Origin: Proteiniclasticum aestuarii
GTDB taxonomy: Bacteria; Bacillota; Clostridia; Clostridiales; Clostridiaceae
Direction of reading: 5' to 3'
Length of the DNA stretch: 64,000 bases
NCBI RefSeq assembly: GCF_017368455.1
Contig: NZ_JAFNJU010000002.1
Location: 1 to 64,000, forward strand
Position 1 is the first letter of the stretch. Each line of letters opens with the position of its first letter. The notes beneath the pieces are model-generated. The model was not told where the DNA came from. It saw only the letters and a list, made by a program, of their open reading frames with translations, and searched no databases. A program made the translations under genes and the position numbers. This document shows, one piece after another, positions 51,624-60,862 of this stretch.

Positions 51624-52694
51624 CTATTTTACAGCCTTCACTTCTTCGATGAGTTCAAGGAAGCTCGCTCCATGTTTCTCGTATACGGAATCCATGGCTG
51701 CAGACCACTTCTCAGCATCTTCCAGGGTCGTGATTTCAACGCCTGCCGCTTCCAGGTCTTCATAAGCCTTCTGATCAGCCGCTTCGATGGCTTCCTTGTT
51801 GTAGGCTTCTGTCAGCTTTCCGGCTTCCGTGATCGCTTCCTGATGCTCTGGGCTCAGTCTGTTCCATGTGATCTCACTGGCAAGAACTACAGATGGCGCG
51901 TAGGTGTGTCCATCCAGCACATAGTAAGGTGCCACTTCATAGAACTTGTTGGAGTAGTAGCTTGCCGGTGGATTCTCTGCACCGTCAACCACTCCTGTCT
52001 GAAGGGATGTGTAAAGCTCTGCGTAGTCGATTGGAGTTGGGTTTGCACCCAGTGCGGAAATGGTATCCAGCATCAGTGCAGAGTTCTGTACTCTGATCTT
52101 CAGGTTCGCAAGATCTTCGATCTTTGTCACAGGTGCATCAGTGGTGAAGAAGTTTCTTGCTCCTTCATCCATGTAGAAAAGCCCCTTCATTCTTGAACCG
52201 GTTTCTGAAATGTTATCCAGAATGCTCTGTCCAAGATCGCCGCTGGCCACAGCCCAGAAATGCTCTCTGTCTCTGAAGATGTATGGCAGCGCCAGAGCAG
52301 TGACTTCCATGCTTCCGAAATCCGTGAGGGAAGCGGAGTTTCCTCTGTACAGGTCCACAGCACCCATCTGCAGCGCCTGATAGACTTCATTGTCGTCTCC
52401 AAGCTGTCCGGATGGATAGATTTCAATCTTCACTTCTCCGTTTGTCAGTTCCGCCACTTTCTCTGCGAAGAACTCAGCGGAATCCAGAAGCACGTGTCCG
52501 TCCGGATTCACGTCTCCATATCTTAAGACCACTTCCGCTTCTCCTGCAGGTTCTTCTGTTTCTCCTTCTGCTGGTGTTTCAGCTGGTGTCTCCGCAGGGG
52601 TTTCCGCAGGTGTATCTGATCCTGCGCATCCTGCAAGAATACCTAAAGCCAGAACGGAACTAAGGGCCAATGCCATAATTTTACTTCTTTTCAT
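51624..52694 (-). CDS. dctP: TRAP transporter substrate-binding lipoprotein (second system)
   Basis: From the ATG at 52694, with GGGAGG before it, the protein has 356 residues. The lipobox is LGILAGC (cysteine near 22). A low-complexity linker of repeated PAET units follows (about 28-50). The binding fold includes VVLRYGDVNPDGHVL, RNFFTTDAPVTKIEDLANLK with the arginine in LKIRVQNS, and VVDGAENPPASY. The family arginine and the ENP/ENN site point to an acidic ligand. The two-component system next to it probably controls it. An earlier in-frame ATG (52778) would add residues unlike a signal peptide. Confidence 0.92.
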   Translation of the reverse strand: MKRSKIMALALSSVLALGILAGCAGSDTPAETPAETPAETPAEGETEEPAGEAEVVLRYGDVNPDGHVLLDSAEFFAEKVAELTNGEVKIEIYPSGQLGDDNEVYQALQMGAVDLYRGNSASLTDFGSMEVTALALPYIFRDREHFWAVASGDLGQSILDNISETGSRMKGLFYMDEGARNFFTTDAPVTKIEDLANLKIRVQNSALMLDTISALGANPTPIDYAELYTSLQTGVVDGAENPPASYYSNKFYEVAPYYVLDGHTYAPSVVLASEITWNRLSPEHQEAITEAGKLTEAYNKEAIEAADQKAYEDLEAAGVEITTLEDAEKWSAAMDSVYEKHGASFLELIEEVKAVK

Positions 52695-52733
52695 GTTTTT
52701 CCTCCCGAATTTTCGTTTTATAACGATTACTGT

Positions 52734-52746
52734 CCCTATTATAGGG
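52734..52746. promoter_or_regulatory. -10 element and overlapping dyad upstream of the second dctP
   Basis: On the minus strand TATAAT (52743-52738) lies about 44 bases before the dctP start. It is embedded in CCCTAT-T-ATAGGG (52734-52746). No good -35 is seen at 16-18 bases, which suits an activated promoter, for example by the neighbouring response regulator. Confidence 0.4.
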
Positions 52747-52815
52747 GGATGATTCCGATAAAAGAATGGAAGATGCAATCAAAACTAGTAAAATTTAGTC
52801 ATAGAATCATTTTCT

Positions 52816-52959
52816 TTGTCAGGAAATAAGCAAAGTCCTGACAAGATTTTTCTTCCACCATCCAATTCCCTCTTTCTGAGAAGCAGTCTCAGATTCTGAT
52901 CTTTTGCCTGAAGCAGTGCAGGAGACATGGATCGGCGCTTTCCCTTTCCTGTCTCCTGC
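52816..52959. other. Structured intergenic stretch with three hairpins
   Basis: Three separate stems lie between the response-regulator gene and dctP: TTGTCAGGA/TCCTGACAA (52816-52844), TCTGAGA/TCTCAGA (52875-52893) and GCAGGAGACA/TGTCTCCTGC (52918-52959). Only the first is followed by a T-run, and that on the plus strand. They may stop read-through or mark a small RNA. Confidence 0.45.
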
Positions 52960-52988
52960 TTTCCTGTTCCATTATTTGTGCTTTTATG

Positions 52989-54545
52989 CTAGGCATCTCC
53001 GGAGATGATCATGGTCACATATTCCTTGGGCGAGAGCCCTGTCTGCTTCTTGAAGCACTTGCTGAAATAGTTGGGGTCTCCGATTCCCACCTCGTAGGCG
53101 ATTTCACTGATAGACAGGTTCTCTTCTTTCATGAGTCTTTTGGCTTCCTCCATTCTCACTTCCATGAGATAGGTGTTGAAGGAGATCCCTTCCACCTGCT
53201 TGAAGCACTTGGAGAGGTGACCATAGCTGATGCCCACCGCCTCCGCCACATCCGAGAGCGTGATCTTCTCTCTGAAATGCCCATGGATGTAGCTCTTGGC
53301 TTCCTTCACCAGAGTGACGTTGTTATAGACGGACAGACCGCCCAATGTATCGATGAGCTGTCTCATCAGGCTTTTCACCTCTTCTGTCTTCTCCTTAAGA
53401 TTCCCTTCACTAACTTCCTTCTTTGCCAGGAAACTCAGAAATTTCTCTCTGCCTTCCTCTTCTTTGCCCAGTACATCATAGACGCTTCTGATAAGCCCAT
53501 AGGAGAGATAGATCAGTCTTCTTTCCCTGTAGACTTCCTCTCTTCTCGAAAGCACTTCTTCCAGGAGAAAATCAAGGCCTTCCAGTGCATCCTCCTCGCT
53601 CTTGTTCAGCACATGCAGCTTGATGTTGCTCTCGGAGTTTGTCAGGGCCAGGTCGTATTTCCGGTTCTCCTCGAAAGAAGACTTCACCCGGGGCGGACCA
53701 AATTCGGTGATGAAGGAGACCGCATCCTGATAGGCAAGGGAAAGGTCTCCCAGGTCCTCATGGAACCCGGAAACCCCCACATAGACCTCTTCCCCGAATC
53801 CGTCCTTGAAGAATTTCCGGGCTCTTCGGATGCTGCTTTCCAGCTCATTGAAATCCAGGGTCCTGTCTCCGAAGAGAAAGAGCACCTTTTCCTTGCCTTC
53901 CAGGTCCGCCAGTATGGTGAGATTCTTCTTCTGGAAGAAACCCCTCACCACATCCATGGTCTCCACTTCCTCCGTGCTGAGATGCTCATCAAAGAGGACC
54001 ACGCACTTGTAGCGAATCCCATGGGAGAAAAGGCTCATGAGATGCTTCTCGAAGAATCTGGAATCCACGTTCTTCTGAAGGATCTTGCTCACGATGGACT
54101 TTTCCTGAAAATCCTCTACACTGAATGATCTGGGTCCCTTTCCTTCCTTCACCGTTTCCTTTCTTCCCGTATCCAGAGAAAGGATCACCCGGTCCATGAC
54201 CTCCTTCAGCTCCACATCTGTATAGGGCTTCAGAAGATAATCCGACACCCCCAGCCGGATGGCTTCCTTGGCATAGGAGAATTCCGCAAAGGCCGTGATC
54301 AGCACCACCTTCACATGGGGATGGCTGCGGCTCACCTGAGCCGCCACTTCCAGCCCGTCGATCTTGGGCATCTGGATATCCAGAAGAAGAAGATCCGGCT
54401 CCTTCTCCGTCATGAGAGAAAGCACTTCTTCTCCGTCATGGGCCACGCCAAGGATCGTCAGATCCCATCTGTAGTTTTCTTCGATGAACTGTCTCAGATA
54501 TTCTCTTTCCTGCATCTTGTCATCGGCAATGACGATCTTATACAT
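52989..54545 (-). CDS. yesN: Response regulator with AraC-type DNA-binding domain (YesN-like)
   Basis: The 518-residue protein has an N-terminal receiver (1-120) with the phosphate-accepting D56 in LLLLDIQMP, a middle part of about 280 residues typical of YesN proteins, and a C-terminal double helix-turn-helix. The latter shows ISYGHLSKCFKQVEGISFN and the family end PNYFSKCFKKQTGLSPKEY. It overlaps the sensor kinase gene by 8 bases. The likely target is the TRAP operon downstream, possibly also the pdu operon upstream. Confidence 0.9.
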   Translation of the reverse strand: MYKIVIADDKMQEREYLRQFIEENYRWDLTILGVAHDGEEVLSLMTEKEPDLLLLDIQMPKIDGLEVAAQVSRSHPHVKVVLITAFAEFSYAKEAIRLGVSDYLLKPYTDVELKEVMDRVILSLDTGRKETVKEGKGPRSFSVEDFQEKSIVSKILQKNVDSRFFEKHLMSLFSHGIRYKCVVLFDEHLSTEEVETMDVVRGFFQKKNLTILADLEGKEKVLFLFGDRTLDFNELESSIRRARKFFKDGFGEEVYVGVSGFHEDLGDLSLAYQDAVSFITEFGPPRVKSSFEENRKYDLALTNSESNIKLHVLNKSEEDALEGLDFLLEEVLSRREEVYRERRLIYLSYGLIRSVYDVLGKEEEGREKFLSFLAKKEVSEGNLKEKTEEVKSLMRQLIDTLGGLSVYNNVTLVKEAKSYIHGHFREKITLSDVAEAVGISYGHLSKCFKQVEGISFNTYLMEVRMEEAKRLMKEENLSISEIAYEVGIGDPNYFSKCFKKQTGLSPKEYVTMIISGDA

Positions 54546-55971
54546 CTTTCTCCCTCCTTTTATAGAGATAGAGCATCACGAGGGTCCCTTTCCCTTCTTC
54601 GCTTCTCAGCTCGAAGACATCGTCTCTTTCATAAAGAAGCTGCAGTCTTCTGATCACATTAAAGAAACCGATATGTCCCTCGTAGGTGCCCGTTCTGACC
54701 TTCTCAAGAATCTCCTGTGGAATCCCGCTGCCGTTGTCCTCCACTTCCACCTGAACCCGGTCCGCTTTTTCAAGGATCCGGATGTCGATTCTTCCACCGG
54801 AGGTGACCTGACTCATACCATGCATCACCGCATTCTCAACCAGAGGCTGGATCACCAGGGGCGGCACTTCCAGCACTTCATTGCCATAGGCCTTTCTGAT
54901 ATCCAGACTGATTTCCACCCGGTCCTTCAGGTGCAGCTGCTGGATGAAGATGTAGGAATTCAGAAGCTCGATCTCATCATCCAGTGGAATCATCCCCTGC
55001 TTCTTGCCCAGACTGCTTCGAAGAATCTTCGAAGTCTCCTTGATGAGCTGAATGGATGTCTCATATTCCCTGAACTGGATGTGTCTTATGACAATACTTA
55101 AGGTATTGAAGAGAAAATGCGGATTGATCTGAAGCTGAAGCTCCTTCATCCTGCTCTCCGCCAGCATTCTCTTCTGCTGCTCATACTGGATCTGGCTTCT
55201 GGCATAGCTTTCCGTTCGGGCGATGAGATTCCGGATCTCCTCCTTCATCTCATTCATGGTATCGATGTAGACATTGACGTCTTTATAGTGCGTCCTCTCC
55301 ATGTTCTTCACGGCAAAGTTCCTGTTTCCGATCTCGGAAACCACCTGGGCCGCTTCCTGAAGCTTCCTCTTCATGGCCCTGGCGATGAAGAGCATCGCCA
55401 CAACAAGCGATAGCAGAATCACGAATGTCAGGGCGTTGGACAGGTTCTGCCGATTCCGATACCAGATGAGGTTCTTCTCGTTCATATCATTCATCTGGTT
55501 GAGGTATGAGGATGCCAGGCTGTTCAGCTGGGTGGATACCCGCTCGCTGAGAATGAGGATATAGTCCAGATCTCTTGAAAGGGTTCTGTCCTGGATTTCC
55601 AGATTCTCGTAGGCCTCTATCATCTCGCTGCGATGCGCCAGCATCTGGGCGACGATCCGGTAGTTCATATTGGACCGCTCATCCTCTCTGAACACGGAAG
55701 AAAGTTCCTCCAGAGACGCTGTGACTTTTTTCGTCGCTTCCTCATACTCTCTGAAGTCATCACTGTTTCGGTCTCTGTTGTAGAGACGGAAATAGAGCCT
55801 GGACTGGTCATAATCCATGACGGTTTCATTGATTTTCTCATAATCTCTGACCATCTTCTGATTCCTGTCAAAGATCTCCATATCCAGCCTTGTATCCACA
55901 ATGGCTGAAATCATGAAAACCAGTATAACGGCCACAAAGATGGCGATGATGTCCTTCTTGAAATATCTCAT
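54538..55971 (-). CDS. yesM: Sensor histidine kinase (YesM-like, LytS/His_kinase family)
   Basis: The 477-residue membrane kinase has two spans (about 8-24 and 178-198) flanking an extracellular helical sensor of about 150 residues, then a HAMP-like linker. The phosphorylation site is the histidine of LQINPHFLFNTL (about 280-291), and the ATPase part shows PLVENAVMHG, DNGSGIP and GHIGFFNVIRRLQ. AAGGAGTGTCAT precedes the ATG. It should sense an external ligand for the neighbouring transport genes. Confidence 0.9.
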   Translation of the reverse strand: MRYFKKDIIAIFVAVILVFMISAIVDTRLDMEIFDRNQKMVRDYEKINETVMDYDQSRLYFRLYNRDRNSDDFREYEEATKKVTASLEELSSVFREDERSNMNYRIVAQMLAHRSEMIEAYENLEIQDRTLSRDLDYILILSERVSTQLNSLASSYLNQMNDMNEKNLIWYRNRQNLSNALTFVILLSLVVAMLFIARAMKRKLQEAAQVVSEIGNRNFAVKNMERTHYKDVNVYIDTMNEMKEEIRNLIARTESYARSQIQYEQQKRMLAESRMKELQLQINPHFLFNTLSIVIRHIQFREYETSIQLIKETSKILRSSLGKKQGMIPLDDEIELLNSYIFIQQLHLKDRVEISLDIRKAYGNEVLEVPPLVIQPLVENAVMHGMSQVTSGGRIDIRILEKADRVQVEVEDNGSGIPQEILEKVRTGTYEGHIGFFNVIRRLQLLYERDDVFELRSEEGKGTLVMLYLYKRREKDV

Positions 55972-56116
55972 ATGACACTCCTTTTCATTTTCCTCTCTTC
56001 ATATCCGGATGCCTTATGTTCTGATTCCATCATTCATCCGATTTCGCTTTTACTATTTTAACACAGTTCCAGTACCTGTCGATATTTTTCAAGTCTCTGC
56101 TTTAGCTCATCCTGAA

Positions 56117-56163
56117 AAGAGTACAAGCACCCCCTGAAGCGGACGCCTCTTGAAGTGCTTGTA
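56117..56163 (-). terminator. Probable terminator of the pdu operon
   Basis: TACAAGCAC (56122-56130) pairs with GTGCTTGTA (56155-56163) around a 24-base, partly self-pairing loop; ACTCTTTTC follows on the minus strand. It lies about 50 bases after the pduT stop. Confidence 0.6.
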
Positions 56164-56211
56164 AGAAGAAATATGAATGGATCATAAATGGCCCGTTAAG
56201 CCACGGGGTAA

Positions 56212-56763
56212 CTACGTGAAAAGCTTGCGGACAAGTTCCCTGTTGCAGTTGGAGATGGCCGTGCTGCAGAGGACATCCCCCATGGGAACGAACTTCTCAT
56301 GAACAGCCGAAATGGCTCTTTTCACCGCAGTGATCTCTCCCGTGAATATGGTGAATCCTTTTCCACCAAGACCACGAGCGATTCTCACCTCGATGAGCCG
56401 TACATTGGCCGCTTTTCTTGCAATGTCCGCTGTGATGATGGAGTTTAAGGCCGACATGGTTTCAATGACGCCCACGCTGGTGATCTCATCCATATCCGCT
56501 GTGCCAGACAAGGCGGGCAGAATCTCCGGATGGACATTGGCGATCATCTCGGCCTCGATCTTGAAGATGCCCCCCAGTGTTTTCCCCAGCTCAATGGCGT
56601 TCTTCACCTGAGCCAGTTCTCCCGTGATGATGGTGACATACTTTCCAGGACAGATGGCATTGGACAGGACCAGCTCCACATTGGAGGACTTCATGACTTC
56701 ATCTGTGACCTCGATGCCTTTGGCGATGCTCTTAAATTCTAAAAGTCCGATTGAATTCTTCAT
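56212..56763 (-). CDS. pduT: Microcompartment shell protein with two BMC domains, PduT-like
   Basis: The 183-residue protein holds two BMC domains (about 4-90 and 97-180) and forms a pseudohexameric trimer in the shell. C38 in SNAICPGKY occupies the position that binds a [4Fe-4S] cluster at the trimer axis in characterised PduT. It should pass electrons between PduS and the outside. It lies 3 bases after pduS and is the last gene of the operon. Confidence 0.9.
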   Translation of the reverse strand: MKNSIGLLEFKSIAKGIEVTDEVMKSSNVELVLSNAICPGKYVTIITGELAQVKNAIELGKTLGGIFKIEAEMIANVHPEILPALSGTADMDEITSVGVIETMSALNSIITADIARKAANVRLIEVRIARGLGGKGFTIFTGEITAVKRAISAVHEKFVPMGDVLCSTAISNCNRELVRKLFT

Positions 56764-56766
56764 GGA

Positions 56767-58107
56767 TTATTTCTCCTCCTTCTGCCTGCTGATGACGATT
56801 CTGTTTCCATTTACCCTGACCACTCCGTCTATGGTGGCATGCATGTTCACCGCCATGGTGTTTCCGTCCTGACCATAGATGAGGTCCCCTTTTCGGACCA
56901 TCTCCCCTTCGGAGACCACAGCCTTGGCCGGGGCACCGATGTTCTGTCTGCAGAGGATACTGACCTCCTCCGGTCTGTAGTCCACTTCCGTATAAGGCGC
57001 TTCCACATCATACTTATAGAGGTCCAGCCTGTACACCAGCTTCTTCACAGGGAAGCCCCGCACAGCAAGATAGGGATTCGCCGTGAGCTCTGTTCTGCGG
57101 TTACTGTTTGCGATGCCCTCCTCCTTCAGCTTCTGCTTCAGCCAGATGTTCACCTTCCAGGGCTGAAGATTCATGATGCATGCCGATTCACAGAGTCCGC
57201 ATTCACAGCAGAGATAAGCTTCATCCAGCGCCGCATTGCGATCACCCATGGAGCCGTAGCTCGCCATTCTCATGATCTTGCTGGGATGCAGCTTATGGCC
57301 CAGAAGATACCTGGGGCACACATCCGTGCAGAGATCGCAGTGGCAGCAGGCGGTCTTTGTTTCCTTGAGTTCCGTTGTGATGTCTTTTTCCTTGCTGGTG
57401 ATGAGCCCATGGTCCTTGGGCAGCACGATATATCCCTTAGAGGTCTTCTTCACCGGCGTATCGATGCTGTAGAGAATCTTCCCCATCATGGGTCCTCCGT
57501 CAATGACCTTATACTCTTCTAAATCTGTCCCCCCTGCCAGGGTGATGGCTTCCCGGACACTGATGCCTAGAGGCACCTTCACGGTCATGGGATGTCTCAC
57601 GTCTCCGGTGATGGTCATATACTTCTCTGTAAGTGGAATGCCCTGCACCGCATGATAGATGTTCAGAAGCGTTTCCACATTGACCACCACGCATCCCACA
57701 TTCAGTGGAATGCCTCCCTCGGGAACGATTCTGCCTGTCACATCATGGACGATGTAGTGCTCATCTCCCGCAGGATAGATGTTCTTCAAAAGATGGATTC
57801 TGAGATTGTCGTATTTTCCTATGCGTTCACTTAGTCTTCTGATGGCCTCCTTGTACTTTTCCTTCAGTGCAAGAACCCCTTCCTTTGCGCCCACCTCTTT
57901 CACCGCCAGGGAAAGAGCTTCCAGAATCTTGTCCGTTTCCTTTGCCAGAAGAATCTGGTCCACCCGTAATAGGGGCTCACATTCCGCTCCATTGACCAGC
58001 ACATACTCCGCTTTGGCATTGAGCTTCACATGGGTGGGGAATCCGGCGCCACCGGCACCGACGATTCCCGCTTCCTCTATCTTTTTCAGAAATTCACTCA
58101 ACCTCAT
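56767..58107 (-). CDS. pduS: PduS-like flavin/iron-sulfur oxidoreductase (RnfC-related)
   Basis: The 446-residue protein should reduce cobalamin for reactivation or pass electrons out through PduT. The N-terminus has GAGGAGFPTHVKL (17-29), the FMN/NADH region of RnfC-like proteins. Two [4Fe-4S] sites follow: C254, C257, C260, C264 and C300, C303, C306, C310. An SLBB-type region and a C-terminal sandwich-hybrid part with VSEGEMVRKGDLI complete it. In Salmonella pduS follows pduQ; here it comes straight after pduP. Confidence 0.9.
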   Translation of the reverse strand: MRLSEFLKKIEEAGIVGAGGAGFPTHVKLNAKAEYVLVNGAECEPLLRVDQILLAKETDKILEALSLAVKEVGAKEGVLALKEKYKEAIRRLSERIGKYDNLRIHLLKNIYPAGDEHYIVHDVTGRIVPEGGIPLNVGCVVVNVETLLNIYHAVQGIPLTEKYMTITGDVRHPMTVKVPLGISVREAITLAGGTDLEEYKVIDGGPMMGKILYSIDTPVKKTSKGYIVLPKDHGLITSKEKDITTELKETKTACCHCDLCTDVCPRYLLGHKLHPSKIMRMASYGSMGDRNAALDEAYLCCECGLCESACIMNLQPWKVNIWLKQKLKEEGIANSNRRTELTANPYLAVRGFPVKKLVYRLDLYKYDVEAPYTEVDYRPEEVSILCRQNIGAPAKAVVSEGEMVRKGDLIYGQDGNTMAVNMHATIDGVVRVNGNRIVISRQKEEK

Positions 58108-58134
58108 CCACCTCCATACAAAATTGATCTTCCA

Positions 58135-59550
58135 TTATCTGATGACAAATCCGCCGACCAGCGCACATCTTCTCTTTCTTGTGAAAGTGGAAGCGGATGT
58201 GAGCCCCTCACCGGTAGGTCCTGCGATGGTGAAGGTGGTATAGCCTTCTCCACCTACACCGATGCCCGCAAAGGATGGACCGTTCTTCACAAAGATGGTG
58301 GTCTGAATGCGATGGCCCATTTCCGTCAGCACATCAATGTCCTTGCTGTGACAGATGGCCGTATGACGGAATCCATGCTCCACCTTCACCGCCAGATCAA
58401 TGCCTTCCTTGACGTCCTTCACCCTCACCATAGGCAGCACCGGCATCATGAGTTCTTCGATGACGAAGGGATGATCCTTCTCCACTTCCATGATGATGAG
58501 TCTGATGTGCTCCTCCGCTTCGATGCCGATGGCCTTCAGTATTTCCCTGGCATCTTTTCCGATGAACTTTCTGTTGGGCTTCCATTTTTCAGGAACCAGA
58601 AGGGCAACCAGTTTGTCCATGGTCTCTCTGTCCTTGATCTCATAGGCCCCATGACTCTTCATGTTGAATACGAGATAGTCAAAGACGCTGTCCACCACGA
58701 TGGCTTCCTTCTCTGCGATGCAGGGAAGATTGTTGTCAAAGCTGGCTCCATCCACGATGTCCTTGGCCGCTTTTTCAATGTTGGCCGTGGCATCCACCAG
58801 CACCGGCGGATTACCCGCCCCCGCTCCGATGGCCTTCTTTCCGGAAGAGAGCACCGCTTTCACAAGCGCGGGGCCTCCCGTAGCGCAGAGCATGTTGATT
58901 TTCTTATGCTTCATGACCACTTCGGATTTGGCAAGACTTGGATTGTCGATGGTGACCACCAGGTTCTTGGGTCCATTTGCCATGCTGATGGCTTCATTGA
59001 TGAGCTCCACACATCGGTTGGTGGCCTTATAGGCACCAGGATGGGGAGAAAACACCACTGCGTTTCCAGCCGCCACCATGCCGATGGTGTTGCAGATCAC
59101 CGTTTCCGTGGGATTGGTGGACGGCGTGATGGCTCCGATGATCCCGAATGGAGACAGCTCCAGAAGGGTCAGTCCGTCATCTCCTGTGAAGACGCCTGCA
59201 CGAAGATCCTCCGTGGATGGCGTCTTCTCGATGGCCAGCGTGTTCTTGATGATCTTATCCTTCACATTGCCCATGCCGGTTTCCTCAACCACCATCTCGG
59301 AAAGCTCCCGAACATACTTCAGGAGATGCTTCTTGATGGAATCGGTGATCCTCTTCCTGTCGGAAAGGCTCATCTCGAAAAGCTCCTTCTGGGCCACATA
59401 GGCCTTTTCTATGGCCTCCTCCGGATCCTCATAGATGCCTCTATTCTTCAGCTCCAGTGCCTCTTCATGAAATGCTGAGGCAGCCACGGGTTTCAGTTTC
59501 TCCATGACTTCCAGTACGATTTTATTGATGTCTACGTTTTCCATGCTCAT
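58135..59550 (-). CDS. pduP: CoA-acylating aldehyde dehydrogenase, PduP/EutE-like
   Basis: The 471-residue enzyme turns the compartment aldehyde (propionaldehyde if this is a pdu system) to acyl-CoA with NAD+. The catalytic cysteine is C277 in FDNNLPCIAEK, and the NAD-binding part includes SPFGIIGAITPSTNPTET (133-150). Residues 6-20 form an amphipathic helix (VDINKIVLEVMEKLK) typical of an encapsulation peptide, followed by a flexible link. It overlaps pduO by 4 bases. Confidence 0.92.
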   Translation of the reverse strand: MSMENVDINKIVLEVMEKLKPVAASAFHEEALELKNRGIYEDPEEAIEKAYVAQKELFEMSLSDRKRITDSIKKHLLKYVRELSEMVVEETGMGNVKDKIIKNTLAIEKTPSTEDLRAGVFTGDDGLTLLELSPFGIIGAITPSTNPTETVICNTIGMVAAGNAVVFSPHPGAYKATNRCVELINEAISMANGPKNLVVTIDNPSLAKSEVVMKHKKINMLCATGGPALVKAVLSSGKKAIGAGAGNPPVLVDATANIEKAAKDIVDGASFDNNLPCIAEKEAIVVDSVFDYLVFNMKSHGAYEIKDRETMDKLVALLVPEKWKPNRKFIGKDAREILKAIGIEAEEHIRLIIMEVEKDHPFVIEELMMPVLPMVRVKDVKEGIDLAVKVEHGFRHTAICHSKDIDVLTEMGHRIQTTIFVKNGPSFAGIGVGGEGYTTFTIAGPTGEGLTSASTFTRKRRCALVGGFVIR

Positions 59551-60527
59551 GCTTCACCTCTATCTTCTACTATTTCGATTCCGGCAAGGCATATGGCCTT
59601 GTCTTCCTCTGTGCTTCCGCCGCTTATGCCCAGTCCACCGGCAATCCGCCCGTTCATGACGATGGGCATACCTCCTGGAAAGGTCACCACCTGCCCTCTG
59701 TTGGTGATCTCAATGCCGTAGAGATCTTTCCCGGGCACGCTGAGCTTTCCAAGCTCTTCCGTGGCTGTATGAAAGAAAGCCGCCGTGTAGGCCTTGTTCT
59801 TCGAAATATCGATGCTTCCTTTTATGGCGCCGTCCATTCTCATCATGGACTTCAGGTTTCCACCATCATCCACAATGGTGACCACCACAGGTTGACCGAT
59901 CTCATAGGCTTTTGTGACACAGGCTTTCATGATGGCATGGGCCACCTGCTCCGTGAGCCCGCCTTCCTTTTGCCCCTCTTTGGCGTGAGGGTGCACTGCT
60001 TTTTCCTCGCCCAGCACTTCATCCTCATACCTGCTCATGGCGTAGAGCGTATCACTCAATCGGTTGATGTATCTCAGAATATCTTCACTGACGTCTTCTT
60101 CTTCCATAAGAGAGATGATCTCTCTTTCCGCAAATCTCACCTGGGTTCTTGCTACATGAAGGAAGGCGGACCCTTTGGTCTTTCCTGGAATCACGAAATA
60201 GTTCTTGTCATCCAGAGACTTTGTGATCTCGTCGATGACCTTTTCCAGAAACTCGATATCTTTCTTTCCCACTCTGATGTTCAGTTTTTCTATACCCTTC
60301 TGATCGGAGGCCAGTTCGCCACCCACCACAAAGAGCGTATCCTGCACCACGCGCAGCACATCCATGAGCGACTTTTCCCTCATGAAATTCACCGCAGCGC
60401 CGATGGCTGCATTGGACTGGTCCACCGCACCATAGGCATGGACTCTCCTGGAGGATTTCTTCACTCTGGAACCGCCAAAGAGCCCCGTTTCACCCTTGTC
60501 TCCGGTTTTCGTATAAATCTTACTCAT
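59547..60527 (-). CDS. pduO: Cob(I)alamin adenosyltransferase fused to HbpS-like domain, PduO-like
   Basis: The 326-residue protein joins an adenosyltransferase (about 1-180) to a haem-binding-type GlcG/HbpS domain (about 190-325). The first part shows YTKTGDKGETGLFGGSRV (4-21) and HAYGAVDQSNAAIG, where Gln replaces the usual Glu of the VDE motif. The second shows GGMPIVMNGRIAGGLGISGG. It makes adenosylcobalamin for the signature enzyme. Its presence argues for a B12-dependent diol dehydratase rather than a glycyl-radical enzyme. Confidence 0.92.
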   Translation of the reverse strand: MSKIYTKTGDKGETGLFGGSRVKKSSRRVHAYGAVDQSNAAIGAAVNFMREKSLMDVLRVVQDTLFVVGGELASDQKGIEKLNIRVGKKDIEFLEKVIDEITKSLDDKNYFVIPGKTKGSAFLHVARTQVRFAEREIISLMEEEDVSEDILRYINRLSDTLYAMSRYEDEVLGEEKAVHPHAKEGQKEGGLTEQVAHAIMKACVTKAYEIGQPVVVTIVDDGGNLKSMMRMDGAIKGSIDISKNKAYTAAFFHTATEELGKLSVPGKDLYGIEITNRGQVVTFPGGMPIVMNGRIAGGLGISGGSTEEDKAICLAGIEIVEDRGEA

Positions 60528-60538
60528 ATGTTTTACCT

Positions 60539-60802
60539 CTAATACATTTCAAGAGAATCGATGATGGCCACAATGGCTGCATCCACAGGTCTGTTCTCAC
60601 CGATTGCGACTCTTGCGGAACCCCCGCTTGCCACAATGACCCTGTCTCTGAATCCAGCGCCCACGGTATCCACTGCGATGACGGGATTTCCATAGGGCTC
60701 AAAACCGGGACTCATGGGCTGAACGATGAGAAGCTTTGAGCCGATGAGCCGCTCATCCTTTGTTGTTGCCACAACGTTTCCTTTGACTTCCGCTAAATAC
60801 AT
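60539..60802 (-). CDS. pduN: Microcompartment vertex protein, PduN/EutN/CcmL family
   Basis: The 87-residue protein from the ATG at 60802 forms the pentamer that caps shell vertices. It has YLAEVKGNVVATTKDERLIGS split around the strand start, then VDTVGAGFRDRVIVASGGSAR. A longer start at 60829 would add nine residues within a run of GAAATGAAT-like repeats (about 60810-60870), which contains several spare ATGs; family length favours the shorter form. Confidence 0.9.
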   Translation of the reverse strand: MYLAEVKGNVVATTKDERLIGSKLLIVQPMSPGFEPYGNPVIAVDTVGAGFRDRVIVASGGSARVAIGENRPVDAAIVAIIDSLEMY

Positions 60803-60862
60803 ATCTTCACCCTGCTCTCTTTCATTCATTTCAGTCTTTTATTTCAATTTCATTCATTTCAT

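Noticed and set aside
58030-59478. Long plus-strand open frame opposite pduP
   Set aside because: The minus-strand gene has the catalytic cysteine and full family layout; the plus frame shows no domain and a His-rich composition. The same holds for the frame at 32606-34012 opposite recJ.
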